This document shows positions 7,090 through 15,368 of a stretch of DNA of 64,000 nt, piece by piece (the first letter of the stretch is position 1; the number at the start of each line of letters is the position of its first letter). Under the pieces are notes generated by a model. The model was not told the origin of the DNA. It searched no databases and saw only the letters and a list, made by a program, of their open reading frames with translations. Made by a program: the position numbers and the translations under genes. This DNA comes from Orenia metallireducens (lineage in GTDB: Bacteria > Bacillota > Halanaerobiia > Halobacteroidales > Halobacteroidaceae), in contig NZ_PVNB01000002.1 in the NCBI RefSeq assembly GCF_003001995.1, positions 124,001 to 188,000 of the forward strand. The letters are read 5' to 3'.

Positions 7090-8319
7090 ATGACTAAAGA
7101 GATTAAGGTTGCTGAAAATGCTTATTGGGTAGGTTATGTTGATGATAGAAAGGTTCCTTTTCACCGCTTAACCTTGGAGAAAGGTACAACCTATAATAGT
7201 TATTTATTAAAGACAGAAAAGCCAACTGTGATTGATACTGTTGATATTAGCTTTGGAAAGATATTTATAGATAAATTAAGTGAGCATATTGATCCAGCAG
7301 AGATTAAATATATAGTAATTAACCATGTAGAGCCAGACCATTCAGGTGGATTGCCTGCATTAACAAATAAAGCTAAAGATGCAGTAATTGTAACTACTGA
7401 ATTAGGAGCTAAAGAGTTAAAGGAGATGTATCGTTTACATGATAGGGAGTTTTTAATTGTTAAGGATGGAGATAAGCTAGATATTGGAGGAAAGCAGTTA
7501 ATCTTCTTTGAAACCCCATATCTACACACAGAAGAGACAATGATTACCTACTGTATTGAGGATAAAGTCCTATATCCTTGTGATATTTTCAGTACTCATG
7601 TAGCAACCTATAAATTATTCAATGATTTAGCAGCAGAAGATATCACAGAAGATTTTGAAGTTTATTATCAATTGATTATGCATCCTCATCGCCCTTATGT
7701 GCAAGATATGATTAAGAAGATTGAAAATTTAGAGATAGAGACTATTGCTCCATCCCATGGATATATCTTAAGGGATAATCCCCAAAAGTATATCGATAGC
7801 TATGATAGGATGAGTAAACCTACTAACGAGGAGAAAAATGCCTTAATTCTCTATTCAACAATGACTGGAAATACCAGAACTATCGCTAAAGAATTACGTG
7901 AAGGATTAGAGGAGAAAGGGATAATTACTAAAGTGATTAATGTTAAGAAGAATGCTGATGTAAATCAAATTAAAGAGGAGATTGAGAACTCAGACCTTAT
8001 CTTATTTGGAAGCTCAACTAGATATGCTGATATAGTTGGAGGAATTGAAGAGGTATTAAAGGAGTTAGCAGAGATGGACTTATCAGATAAATTTGGTGTT
8101 GCTTTTGGTTCCTATGGTTGGAGTGGTGAAGCTATAGAGGTAATTAATGATTACCTAGAGGATAGTAATATTAAAGTAATAGATAGCTCACTGATTATTA
8201 AGAGTACTGGAATAGATGACTTGAAATTCCCAATTAGAGTCAAATTCTCTCCAGGAGAAATTGAAAGCCAAAGTCTGAAAGAGTCAGCTTATGTAGTAGG
8301 AGATTTATTGTTAGCCTAA
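7090..8319 (+). CDS. fprA: Flavodiiron protein (A-type flavoprotein, O2/NO reductase)
   Basis: 409 residues. The N-terminal metallo-beta-lactamase-like domain carries all di-iron ligands: H79, E81, D83, H84 (NHVEPDHSGG), H146, D165 and H223. The C-terminal flavodoxin domain (about 254-405) begins with the FMN phosphate loop YSTMTGNTRTIA. The enzyme reduces O2 to water or NO to N2O in anaerobes and protects against both. ATG 7090 follows AGGAGGAGATAAAG. It sits between an FNR-like regulator and the iron-cluster repair gene, with an FNR-type box in its promoter, so induction under O2 or NO stress is likely. Family assignment is secure; preference for O2 or NO cannot be read from sequence. Confidence 0.95.
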   Translation: MTKEIKVAENAYWVGYVDDRKVPFHRLTLEKGTTYNSYLLKTEKPTVIDTVDISFGKIFIDKLSEHIDPAEIKYIVINHVEPDHSGGLPALTNKAKDAVIVTTELGAKELKEMYRLHDREFLIVKDGDKLDIGGKQLIFFETPYLHTEETMITYCIEDKVLYPCDIFSTHVATYKLFNDLAAEDITEDFEVYYQLIMHPHRPYVQDMIKKIENLEIETIAPSHGYILRDNPQKYIDSYDRMSKPTNEEKNALILYSTMTGNTRTIAKELREGLEEKGIITKVINVKKNADVNQIKEEIENSDLILFGSSTRYADIVGGIEEVLKELAEMDLSDKFGVAFGSYGWSGEAIEVINDYLEDSNIKVIDSSLIIKSTGIDDLKFPIRVKFSPGEIESQSLKESAYVVGDLLLA

Positions 8320-8355
8320 TTTGCAGCGACAAGTAACGAGTGATGAGTAATCAGT

Positions 8356-8401
8356 AAAACTAAAAGATATTTCTAAAACGAAGTTTATTCTTTTAGGTTT
8401 T
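8356..8401 (+). terminator. Imperfect stem-loop after fprA
   Basis: AAAACTAAAAGA pairs with TCTTTTAGGTTTT with one bulged base across a loop of about 22 bases. It is a moderate candidate terminator between fprA and ric; some read-through to ric is possible. Confidence 0.45.
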
Positions 8402-8457
8402 GCTCATCAATTGTCACTAATAACTTATTACTGAATTTAAAAGAAGGAGGAGATATC

Positions 8458-9171
8458 ATGAAAGAGAATAAATTTACTATAAAAGATAGAATAGGTACTA
8501 TTGTAGCAGAGTTTCCTAAAGCAGTTGAAACTTTTATGAAGTATAATATAGATTTTTGTTGTGGTGGTGATAGACCACTTCAGACAGCTCTTGAAGAGGG
8601 GGATTTACCACAAGAGAAGGTGATTGAAGAGTTAAATCAAGCTTATTGTGAGTTTGATCGTAAAGCAGAGGATATCGATTGGCGTCAAGAGAGTATGACT
8701 GATTTAATAGATTATGTGGTTAACACTCATCATCAGTTTATGAGAGAAGAGTTACCTGTATTAAATGAGCTATTAAATAGAATTTTAAAAGCCCATTATT
8801 TAAAAGAAGGGGAGTTATTAGGAAGAATTCATAAGCTCTTTTATCAATTAAGAGGTGAAATTGAGGAGCATTTAATTAAAGAAGAGAAATTGCTCTTCCC
8901 AGCAATTAAAGAATATGAAGCTAAAGGAACAGAGGAAAAATTAGAAAAAGCATTAAAGATAATGGCAGAGACTGAAGATGAACATGACCATGCAGGGGAT
9001 ATCTTAAAGGAGGTTAGAAGTTTAACAGATAACTATCAATTACCTGAGGGTGTCTGCAGAACCTTTGCTCTAACCTATGATAAGTTTGAAGAAATAGAAC
9101 AAGACTTGTTCCAGCATATTCATTTAGAGAATAATATTCTATTTGAAAGACTAAAAAATATTAATTCTTAA
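8458..9171 (+). CDS. ric: Iron-sulfur cluster repair di-iron protein (Ric/YtfE/ScdA)
   Basis: 237 residues. The N-terminal ScdA_N domain shows the diagnostic FMKYNIDFCCGGDRPL with the Cys-Cys pair. A hemerythrin-like domain follows, with histidines and acids that bind two irons (HHQFMREE at about 91-98, EIEEHLIKEEKLLFP, ETEDEHDHAGDIL, HIHLENNILF). The family repairs iron-sulfur clusters damaged by NO or peroxide. AAGGAGGAGATATC precedes ATG 8458. Its place directly after the flavodiiron gene supports a common stress response. No clear FNR-type box lies in its own upstream region. Confidence 0.94.
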   Translation: MKENKFTIKDRIGTIVAEFPKAVETFMKYNIDFCCGGDRPLQTALEEGDLPQEKVIEELNQAYCEFDRKAEDIDWRQESMTDLIDYVVNTHHQFMREELPVLNELLNRILKAHYLKEGELLGRIHKLFYQLRGEIEEHLIKEEKLLFPAIKEYEAKGTEEKLEKALKIMAETEDEHDHAGDILKEVRSLTDNYQLPEGVCRTFALTYDKFEEIEQDLFQHIHLENNILFERLKNINS

Positions 9172-9176
9172 ATAAT

Positions 9177-9208
9177 AAAAGGTGGTAGCAAATTTGCTAC
9201 CACCTTTT
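9177..9208. terminator. Rho-independent terminator of ric
   Basis: A 32-base perfect palindrome, AAAAGGTGGTAGCAAA and its inverse, six bases after the stop, followed by AT-rich DNA. Confidence 0.9.
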
Positions 9209-9328
9209 ATTATTATGTAAATATTGGAATTTGAAGGATAAAGCTAAAGATTATAGAATAAAAGAGTGTCAAGAATTTATTATTAATAATCAATTATGTG
9301 AGATTGTCATTTACATCAGGAGGTACTT

Positions 9329-9862
9329 ATGAAAGAAGAAGAGATTATTCTAAAACTGAATAATTTTAATGAACTATTTATTCCAAGAGAGACGAACCCT
9401 TTAGAACAAGAAGACTTATTTGAAAGTGGAATGAAGAAGATATATATGACATTAAATAATGATTGGAAAGCAGTGAAATATCATATTAAGATATTTGTTC
9501 CAGAGGATGAAATAGATAGCTATACAGTAAAAGAGGTTAGAGATGCTATTAATAGATATTGTGATTATAAGATTAAAGAGGTAAAAAAGAAGAATAGATT
9601 CCATAAAATAGAGTTTATTAAGACTTCTGCTCAGGGAATTTCAGTCTTAGTCTTAGCATTATTTGTATCCTTTTTTATTGAAAAGAAAGCTTTTTTGAAT
9701 CCTTTATTTAATAGAATTATAAGAGAAGGATTATTTATCGGTGCTTGGGTGAGTCTCTGGCATCCCTTTGAGTTGATATTATACAATCGTTGGAATGATA
9801 AGTGGGAGTATTTGATTTATGAAGAGATTAAAAAGATAAAGGTTAGTATAAGTAGCAATTAA
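9329..9862 (+). CDS. Hypothetical membrane protein, 177 aa
   Basis: The start is set by AGGAGGTACTT. The first 100 residues are soluble and charged. Two hydrophobic segments follow (about 105-123, QGISVLVLALFVSFF; and about 132-150, EGLFIGAWVSLWHPFELIL). A basic stretch VKKKNRFHKIEF just before the first suggests a cytoplasmic N-terminus. I do not recognise a family. The next frame downstream also encodes a small membrane-anchored protein, so the two may act together. Confidence 0.65.
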   Translation: MKEEEIILKLNNFNELFIPRETNPLEQEDLFESGMKKIYMTLNNDWKAVKYHIKIFVPEDEIDSYTVKEVRDAINRYCDYKIKEVKKKNRFHKIEFIKTSAQGISVLVLALFVSFFIEKKAFLNPLFNRIIREGLFIGAWVSLWHPFELILYNRWNDKWEYLIYEEIKKIKVSISSN

Positions 9863-9880
9863 TCGGTGTGATAAAAGATC

Positions 9881-10273
9881 ATTAAAAATAGCTTTAGCTT
9901 TAAAAATAAGTATTTAAAAGTTTTTAATCTAGTTGTATTTAGCTTAATCAGTATTCTCTCGATTATGTTTATTTTAAGTTTGCTAAATGATATGATTCTT
10001 ACTATTGAAGAAGGTCATGATCCTAGCTTTAAAAAAGTTCAGCAAATAAAGATTGATGATTATATTGTCAATGTGTATTTGACTAATGGAGGAGCTATCA
10101 CAGATTTTGGTATCATAATTAGACAAGAAAAAGAAATAATCTTAGGTTTGTTACTAGTTAAGAATATCTATACTAAATATCATCAAAAGAATATTGCAGT
10201 GAAAAAGGTGGGAGAAGATTTATTAGAGATAGATAATCAGCTAATTAAATTAAATAGATATGTTTACTTTTAG
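9881..10273 (+). CDS. Hypothetical single-span membrane protein, non-canonical start suspected
   Basis: The frame is open from about 9875. Between 9881 and the first ATG (9965) it encodes a basic N-terminus (NSFSFKNKYLK) and a hydrophobic helix (VFNLVVFSLISILSIMFIL), the natural start of a membrane-anchored protein. No ATG, GTG or TTG precedes that helix; the codons after the weak GGTGTGAT site are ATC (9878) and ATT (9881). Either translation starts at ATT/ATC, or the start codon has mutated, or a shorter form starts at ATG 9965 without a ribosome site. The soluble remainder is beta-like and unrecognised. Confidence 0.5.
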   Translation: MKNSFSFKNKYLKVFNLVVFSLISILSIMFILSLLNDMILTIEEGHDPSFKKVQQIKIDDYIVNVYLTNGGAITDFGIIIRQEKEIILGLLLVKNIYTKYHQKNIAVKKVGEDLLEIDNQLIKLNRYVYF

Positions 10274-10322
10274 ATTCAGTATTAGAATTAAATTTATAAA
10301 GATATTAATGGAGTGTTTTTTG

Positions 10323-10460
10323 ATGAATAAGAGAATAATTCAAATTATCTTAGTAATAAGTATAATTTCTCTATGCATAACTGGATGTACAACTAGAATA
10401 AGTGAAGAAGAAACTAGAGAGCTACTTAATAAGAATAAAGAAATCTATTTAGATTATTAA
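10323..10460 (+). CDS. Small lipoprotein, 45 aa (possibly truncated)
   Basis: ATG 10323 has GGAG nine bases upstream. The product starts MNKRIIQIILVISIISL and reaches a lipobox ITGC, so it should be lipidated and exported. The mature part is only about 24 residues, very short for a lipoprotein. Shifting frame just after the stop gives another short open stretch with protein-like composition (ending near 10510), so the gene may be a frameshifted remnant of a longer one. It follows two small membrane-protein genes and may belong to the same unit. Confidence 0.5.
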   Translation: MNKRIIQIILVISIISLCITGCTTRISEEETRELLNKNKEIYLDY

Positions 10461-10576
10461 GTAATTATTCCATTGAAAGATATGCCTTTATATTATTAGA
10501 CAGAATCTAAAGTTGGTGTATTATCTTACTAATATGTACAGAATAAATAGTAATCAGAAGGTAGGAGGTAAAACTA

Positions 10577-11635
10577 ATGAAAAGATATATTTCTGATGTT
10601 AAAACTCCTAAAGTCAGTATTGCGCCGATGATAGATAGAACTGTTAGACACTTTAGATACTTCTGTAGATTACTGACTAAAAGGTCATTACTATATACAG
10701 AGATGATAACTACTCATGCTATCATTCATGGTAATAGGGATATAATTTTAGGGTTTGATGATTTCGAAAAACCTATTGCTTTGCAGGTAGCTGGCTCCAA
10801 TCCAGAAGAAATCTATCAAGCAGTTAAGATTGCTGAAAAATGGGACTATGATGAGATCAACTTAAATGTTGGTTGTCCTTCTAATCGGGTCTCGGGACAT
10901 ATGATGGGAGCTGTGTTGATGGCTTATCCCAAGTTAGTAGCTGAGATGGTAAGTGCAATAAGAGAGGCTACCGATAAGCCAGTAACTGTTAAACATAGAA
11001 TTGGAATTGATGGAAGAGGAATTCTGCCAGAAGACTCTCCCAAAATTGTTTTTGATAAATATGAGGATATGAGCAAATTTATCGAGATAGTAGAAAAATC
11101 TAAGGTTGATAGATTTACTGTTCATGCTAGAATAGCAATCTTAGCTGGGCTAAGTGCTAAAGAGAATAGAAATGTTCCTCCTTTAAAATATGAAGATGTT
11201 TATAGGTTAAAGAAAGACTTTCCTTATTTGAATATAGAGATTAATGGTGGAATTAAAACTCTATCTCAAATTAATGAACATCTTAATTATGTAGATGGAG
11301 TCATGTTAGGTAGAGTAGCCTATGATAATCCTTATCTTTTAACAGAGATAGATGGATTATTTGAGAATGGTGATGTCAATAATATTAGTAGAAAAGAAGT
11401 AATAGAAGGATTAATTACTTATATCGAGAAAATAGAAAATAATGGGGGTAATGTTTATGAAGCTTTGCGCCACACTCTAGGATTATTTTATGGAGTGGCA
11501 GGTAGTAAAGAGTGGAGGCGTTTAATTACACCACCATGGAAAAAGGGTTATAGTGGAAAAGACATATTAGAAGAAGCATTAAGAATTTTACCTAAAGAAT
11601 CATTAGCAGAAAGTGAATTGATAATGAACAGTTAA
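10577..11635 (+). CDS. dusA: tRNA-dihydrouridine synthase (DusA type)
   Basis: 352 residues. It reduces uridine to dihydrouridine in the tRNA D-loop with FMN and NADPH. Hallmarks: SIAPMIDRTVRHFRYFCRLL and LLYTEMITTHAIIHG, both DusA-type; LNVGCPSNRVSGHMMGAVLM with catalytic C100; VKHRIGIDG; and the FMN phosphate loop INGGIKT followed by GVMLGRVAYDNPYLL. AGTAGGAGGTAAAACTA precedes the start. The next gene begins about 20 bases after the stop, suggesting a two-gene unit with the nitroreductase. Confidence 0.93.
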   Translation: MKRYISDVKTPKVSIAPMIDRTVRHFRYFCRLLTKRSLLYTEMITTHAIIHGNRDIILGFDDFEKPIALQVAGSNPEEIYQAVKIAEKWDYDEINLNVGCPSNRVSGHMMGAVLMAYPKLVAEMVSAIREATDKPVTVKHRIGIDGRGILPEDSPKIVFDKYEDMSKFIEIVEKSKVDRFTVHARIAILAGLSAKENRNVPPLKYEDVYRLKKDFPYLNIEINGGIKTLSQINEHLNYVDGVMLGRVAYDNPYLLTEIDGLFENGDVNNISRKEVIEGLITYIEKIENNGGNVYEALRHTLGLFYGVAGSKEWRRLITPPWKKGYSGKDILEEALRILPKESLAESELIMNS

Positions 11636-11654
11636 TTTAAAAGGAGGATTGGAA

Positions 11655-12395
11655 ATGAATCAAACAATAGAAACAATGAAAGACCATAGAAGTATTAGAA
11701 GCTATTTAGACAAAGATATCTCTGAAGAGATTATTGACAATCTAATCGAGGTTGCTCAATCTGCACCAACTTCTATTAATGGTCAAAGCCCATCAATAAT
11801 TGTAGTGAAGGATAAAGAGAGAAAGACAAAGGTAGCAGAGCTGGCAGGGGGGCAACCTTGGATTTCTGAGGCACCAGTTTTCTTCTTATTTGTAGGTGAT
11901 TTTTATAAGGCCAAGCTAGCAGCAGATAAGGTTGATAAAGAGTTAGTAATTACAGATAGTGTAGAATCCTCACTTGTAGCTGCTGTCGATATAGGATTAG
12001 CTATGCAGAATGTAATTACAGCAGCTGAGTCTTTAGGTTTAGGGATTGTTCCTATTGGAGGTATCCGTCGCAACCCTCAAAAGATGATAGAGTTATTCAA
12101 TTTACCTAAATATGCGTACCCTATGGTAGGTTTAGTAATTGGATACCCAGCAGATAGATCTAAGAAGAAGCCACGGATGCCCAAAGAGGCTTTTAGGCAT
12201 GATGAAGAGTATAATAAAGAGAAGCTACCTGCCTTAATAGATGATTATGATCAGGAGATGGCAACTTATCTTAAAGAGATTGGTAGAGAACAAGAAAAAA
12301 ATTGGACTTCTTATATCATGGAATTTTATAATAAGGTCTATTTCCCTAAGGTCTATCCTACTATGAAAGACCATGGATTTAAAAACGAAAAATAA
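11655..12395 (+). CDS. NADPH-dependent nitroreductase / FMN reductase (NfsA/NfrA type)
   Basis: 246 residues, the usual NfsA/NfrA length. The family start is clear (DHRSIRSYLDKDISEEIIDNLI, given here in parts), with the FMN-binding SAPTSINGQS and the C-terminal GLVIGYPADRS. It transfers electrons from NAD(P)H to nitro compounds, quinones or free flavin. ATG 11655 is chosen because AAGGAGG lies seven bases upstream; the in-frame TTG at 11649 is too close to that site. It is probably co-transcribed with dusA and ends at a terminator. Confidence 0.88.
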   Translation: MNQTIETMKDHRSIRSYLDKDISEEIIDNLIEVAQSAPTSINGQSPSIIVVKDKERKTKVAELAGGQPWISEAPVFFLFVGDFYKAKLAADKVDKELVITDSVESSLVAAVDIGLAMQNVITAAESLGLGIVPIGGIRRNPQKMIELFNLPKYAYPMVGLVIGYPADRSKKKPRMPKEAFRHDEEYNKEKLPALIDDYDQEMATYLKEIGREQEKNWTSYIMEFYNKVYFPKVYPTMKDHGFKNEK

Positions 12396-12410
12396 TATAG
12401 TTTTAGTTAA

Positions 12411-12440
12411 TGGTCTACTTATATAAGTAGACCATTTTTA
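12411..12440. terminator. Rho-independent terminator
   Basis: Stem TGGTCTACTT / AAGTAGACCA (12411-12420 / 12425-12434) followed by TTTTTATTT. Confidence 0.88.
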
Positions 12441-12565
12441 TTTCTATAAATTAAGATAAGTATAATTTTATAAAGGAATTGAGGTAGAGTTAGAGAATAT
12501 ATTAAATAGGAATCTTTATCAATAATCAATACACTATCTTTAATGGTAATAAAGGAGGAACTTAA

Positions 12566-13330
12566 ATGAAGATCTATTCTTGGAATGTAAATGGTATTAG
12601 AGCAGTGCATAAGAAAGGTTTTTTAGATTGGGTAGCAGAAGAGGGTCCTGATATCCTCTGCTTACAGGAGATTAGAGTACAGGAAGATCAATTAATCAAC
12701 AAGTTAAAAGAGATAGATGGATATAACTCTTATTTTAATTATGGCGAGAGAAAAGGGTATAGTGGGGTAGCTATTTATAGTAAAGAGAAGCCTTTATCTG
12801 TCCGTAATGGTATTGGAATTGAGCGTTTTGATGAAGAAGGAAGGGTGATTATAGCAGAGTACAGTGAATTTACTCTGATTAATATCTACTTCCCCAATGG
12901 TCGAAGTAGTAAGAAGAGGCTTCAATATAAGCTTGATTTTCATGAGGCTATCCTTGAATATTGTGAAGAATTAAAGAAGAATGGTAAGAGATTAGTTATC
13001 TGTGGTGACTATAATATTGCCCATACTGAGATAGATTTGAAGAATCCAAAGGATAATGAGGATAAGTCTGGATTCTTACCTGAAGAAAGAGCTTGGCTAG
13101 ATAAGTTGATAGACCATGGCTATGTGGATACCTATAGAAGCTTTTATCCCGATAAGGTGAAATACTCTTGGTGGAGTTATAGAACTAGAGCTAGAGAGAG
13201 GGATGCAGGGTGGAGAATAGATTATCACTTTGTCAGTGAAAATTTAATGAAAGAAGTAAGTGATGCTGGAATTTTAACTGAGGTGATGGGCTCAGACCAT
13301 TGCCCAGTAATGATAGAATTGAATATCTAA
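12566..13330 (+). CDS. xth: Exodeoxyribonuclease III / AP endonuclease
   Basis: 254 residues of the EEP family. It cleaves abasic sites and trims 3' ends in base-excision repair. The catalytic set is visible: SWNVNGIR (N8), LCLQEIR (E35), CGDYNIAHTEIDL (D-x-N), WWSYR, and the C-terminal GSDHCPVMIEL with the active-site His. AAAGGAGGAACTTAA precedes ATG 12566. It has its own terminator and no clear operon partner. The assignment is firm. Confidence 0.95.
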   Translation: MKIYSWNVNGIRAVHKKGFLDWVAEEGPDILCLQEIRVQEDQLINKLKEIDGYNSYFNYGERKGYSGVAIYSKEKPLSVRNGIGIERFDEEGRVIIAEYSEFTLINIYFPNGRSSKKRLQYKLDFHEAILEYCEELKKNGKRLVICGDYNIAHTEIDLKNPKDNEDKSGFLPEERAWLDKLIDHGYVDTYRSFYPDKVKYSWWSYRTRARERDAGWRIDYHFVSENLMKEVSDAGILTEVMGSDHCPVMIELNI

Positions 13331-13334
13331 TCCA

Positions 13335-13371
13335 AGAAGAACCTCTTGTATTTAAGGGGTTCTTCTTTCTG
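13335..13371 (+). terminator. Rho-independent terminator of xth
   Basis: Thirteen-base stem AGAAGAACCTCTT / AAGGGGTTCTTCT with one G-T pair, then T-rich DNA. Confidence 0.85.
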
Positions 13372-13463
13372 TAAATAGATTAATAAAGTTTAGCATTTAT
13401 GATATACTGTTAATATAAAGAATTCAATTAAAATAATAATAAATCATAAAAAGTGGTGGTAAA

Positions 13464-14135
13464 ATGAGTAATCTAAGTATTTTTGATATCATTGGTCCAG
13501 TAATGGTTGGACCATCAAGCTCCCATACTGCTGGAGCTGTTCGAATAGGCAATTTGGCCAGAAAGATAATTGGAGAGGAGTTCAATCAGGTAAAGATATA
13601 TCTACATGGCTCCTTTAAAGAGACTTATCAGGGTCATGGTACTGATAAAGCTATTATCGGTGGATTATTGGGCTTAAAGACTGATAATCCAATAATTAAA
13701 GAGGCCTTTACCTTAGCTAAAGCAAGAGGATTAAAGTATGAATTTCTTCCTATAGATTTAGATAATGCCCATCCTAATACTATCAAGCTAGAGATCGAGA
13801 ATATTAAAGGGAAAGTTATTAGTATTATCGCTTCATCTATTGGTGGAGGGAGTGTGGTCATAAATGAAATTGATGGAATTAAGGTGGGAGTTACAGCAGA
13901 ACTACCAACATTACTTACTATTCATCAGGATAAACCGGGAATAATAGCTAAAATCTCTAAGGTCTTAGAGGATTATAAATTAAACATTGCTTACATGAAG
14001 GTACTAAGGGAGTATAAAGGCTCTTTGGCAACAGCAGTCATTGAAGTTGATGAGGAGATTGAAGGTGAGATTATAGATAAAATCAAGGAGATAACAGAGG
14101 TTGAAGAGATTAAATTGATAGGACCCATTAATTAG
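13464..14135 (+). CDS. sdaAB: L-serine dehydratase, beta subunit
   Basis: 223 residues. Part of the iron-sulfur L-serine deaminase that makes pyruvate and ammonia. The N-terminal signature DIIGPVMVGPSSSHTAGAVR is diagnostic. A C-terminal ACT domain (about 148-222, KPGIIAKISKVLEDYKLNIA) is the usual place for serine regulation. GTGGTGG-type ribosome site before ATG 13464. The alpha subunit follows 12 bases after the stop, so the two form one operon. Confidence 0.95.
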   Translation: MSNLSIFDIIGPVMVGPSSSHTAGAVRIGNLARKIIGEEFNQVKIYLHGSFKETYQGHGTDKAIIGGLLGLKTDNPIIKEAFTLAKARGLKYEFLPIDLDNAHPNTIKLEIENIKGKVISIIASSIGGGSVVINEIDGIKVGVTAELPTLLTIHQDKPGIIAKISKVLEDYKLNIAYMKVLREYKGSLATAVIEVDEEIEGEIIDKIKEITEVEEIKLIGPIN

Positions 14136-14147
14136 GGAGGAGTTATC

Positions 14148-15026
14148 ATGTATAATTTTAACAGATTATCGGAATTGATAGAGTTAGCTAAAAAAGAGCA
14201 ATTATCTATAGTAGATATAATCATTGGTCGTGAGCAAGAGTTGACAAATAAATCAAGGGGTGAGATCAGAGCTAAGATGGCTAAGGCTTTAACAGTGATG
14301 AGAGAATCCGTTGAGATAGGCCTAAGTGAAGATATCAAATCTACTAGTGGATTAAGTGGTGGTGATGCTAAATTACTAATTGAAGCTCAGAAGAAAGGAG
14401 CTACTGTAACCGGTACTCTACTAAGTTCAGCAATTGCTAAGGCGATAGCTGTAGCAGAAGTAAATGCTGCTATGGGCCGAATCGTTGCAGTCCCTACAGC
14501 TGGTTCTTGTGGAATCTTACCTGGGGCATTATTAGCAGTAGCAGAAGCTAAAGACCTTGATGATGAGGCTATTATCGATGGATTATTCGTGGCCTCTGGG
14601 ATAGGGTTGATTATAGCCAAGCAGGCAACTGTCTCTGGAGCAGAAGGTGGTTGTCAGGCTGAATGTGGTTCTGCAGCAGCTATGGCAGCAGGAGCAATTG
14701 TCTATATGTTAGAGGGTAAGGAAGAGCAAGTACTTGATGCAGTAGCAATTGCTTTAAAGAATGTACTGGGTCTAGTCTGTGATCCAGTAGCTGGATTAGT
14801 GGAAGTGCCTTGTATCAAAAGAAATGCTGGAGGAGCTACTAATTCCTTAATGGCAGCAGAGTTGGCTTTGGCAGGAATAAAGAGCCATATCCCTGCTGAT
14901 GAGGTGATTATAGCGATGAAGAAGATTGGTCAAGCTCTAGCACCACAGCTTAAGGAAACGTCTTTAGGAGGATTAGCTGTGACACCAACAGGTTGTAAGC
15001 TTAAGGATGAAATATTGAGCAAATAA
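14148..15026 (+). CDS. sdaAA: L-serine dehydratase, alpha subunit
   Basis: 292 residues. It holds the [4Fe-4S] catalytic centre of L-serine deaminase. Visible motifs are PTAGSCGILPGALLAVAEA, AEGGCQAECGSAAAMAAGA and VCDPVAGLVEVPCIKRNAGG, which contain the conserved cluster cysteines. AGGGAGGAGTTATC precedes ATG 14148, tightly behind sdaAB. This two-subunit arrangement is the typical Firmicute form. The enzyme would let the organism use serine as a carbon source or pyruvate supply. Confidence 0.95.
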   Translation: MYNFNRLSELIELAKKEQLSIVDIIIGREQELTNKSRGEIRAKMAKALTVMRESVEIGLSEDIKSTSGLSGGDAKLLIEAQKKGATVTGTLLSSAIAKAIAVAEVNAAMGRIVAVPTAGSCGILPGALLAVAEAKDLDDEAIIDGLFVASGIGLIIAKQATVSGAEGGCQAECGSAAAMAAGAIVYMLEGKEEQVLDAVAIALKNVLGLVCDPVAGLVEVPCIKRNAGGATNSLMAAELALAGIKSHIPADEVIIAMKKIGQALAPQLKETSLGGLAVTPTGCKLKDEILSK

Positions 15027-15368
15027 TTAAGATATAACCTTAAGATTAAAACTATCTATAACCCTAAAATTTGTTAGCAAAGCTTATAGATTTACAGAGA
15101 GCTATGCGAATATTAATACATCCCCCTGTATGCAACCCCCCGGATATTTCGAGACAATATTAATGTTTTTGTATAATTATGCAAAACAGTGATTATAACC
15201 TCTGCTAAAAAGAATAAATCAACAAATAAAGGGATGCGATTTTTCGCATCCCTTTATTTTGAGATAATAACTGGAATTTTATTAATTATTAAAGGACTTA
15301 GCTTTAAAAAATATCTAAAATTAGATATAATAACCTTAAGGTAATCTTTGAAGAAAGGGATGATATAG
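15027..15368. other. 342-bp intergenic region after sdaAA
   Basis: No gene is visible. A conspicuous C-rich patch lies at about 15120-15153 (CATCCCCCTGTATG, then CAACCCCCCGG), flanked by GAATATTAAT and CAATATTAATG. It is unlike the surrounding AT-rich DNA and could be a remnant of a repeat. A strong terminator follows at 15224. The promoter of the next gene should lie in 15260-15360. Confidence 0.5.
15224..15260. terminator. Rho-independent terminator
   Basis: Sixteen-base perfect stem AAATAAAGGGATGCGA (15224-15239) and its inverse (15244-15259), with a four-base T loop and a T tail. Confidence 0.9.

Noticed and set aside
8320-8457. FNR-type box upstream of ric
   Set aside because: TCATCAATTGTCAC has partial similarity only; spacing between half-sites is wrong.
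14387-14620. Minus-strand open frame inside sdaAA
   Set aside because: Shadow frame of a strongly conserved gene, no ribosome site.
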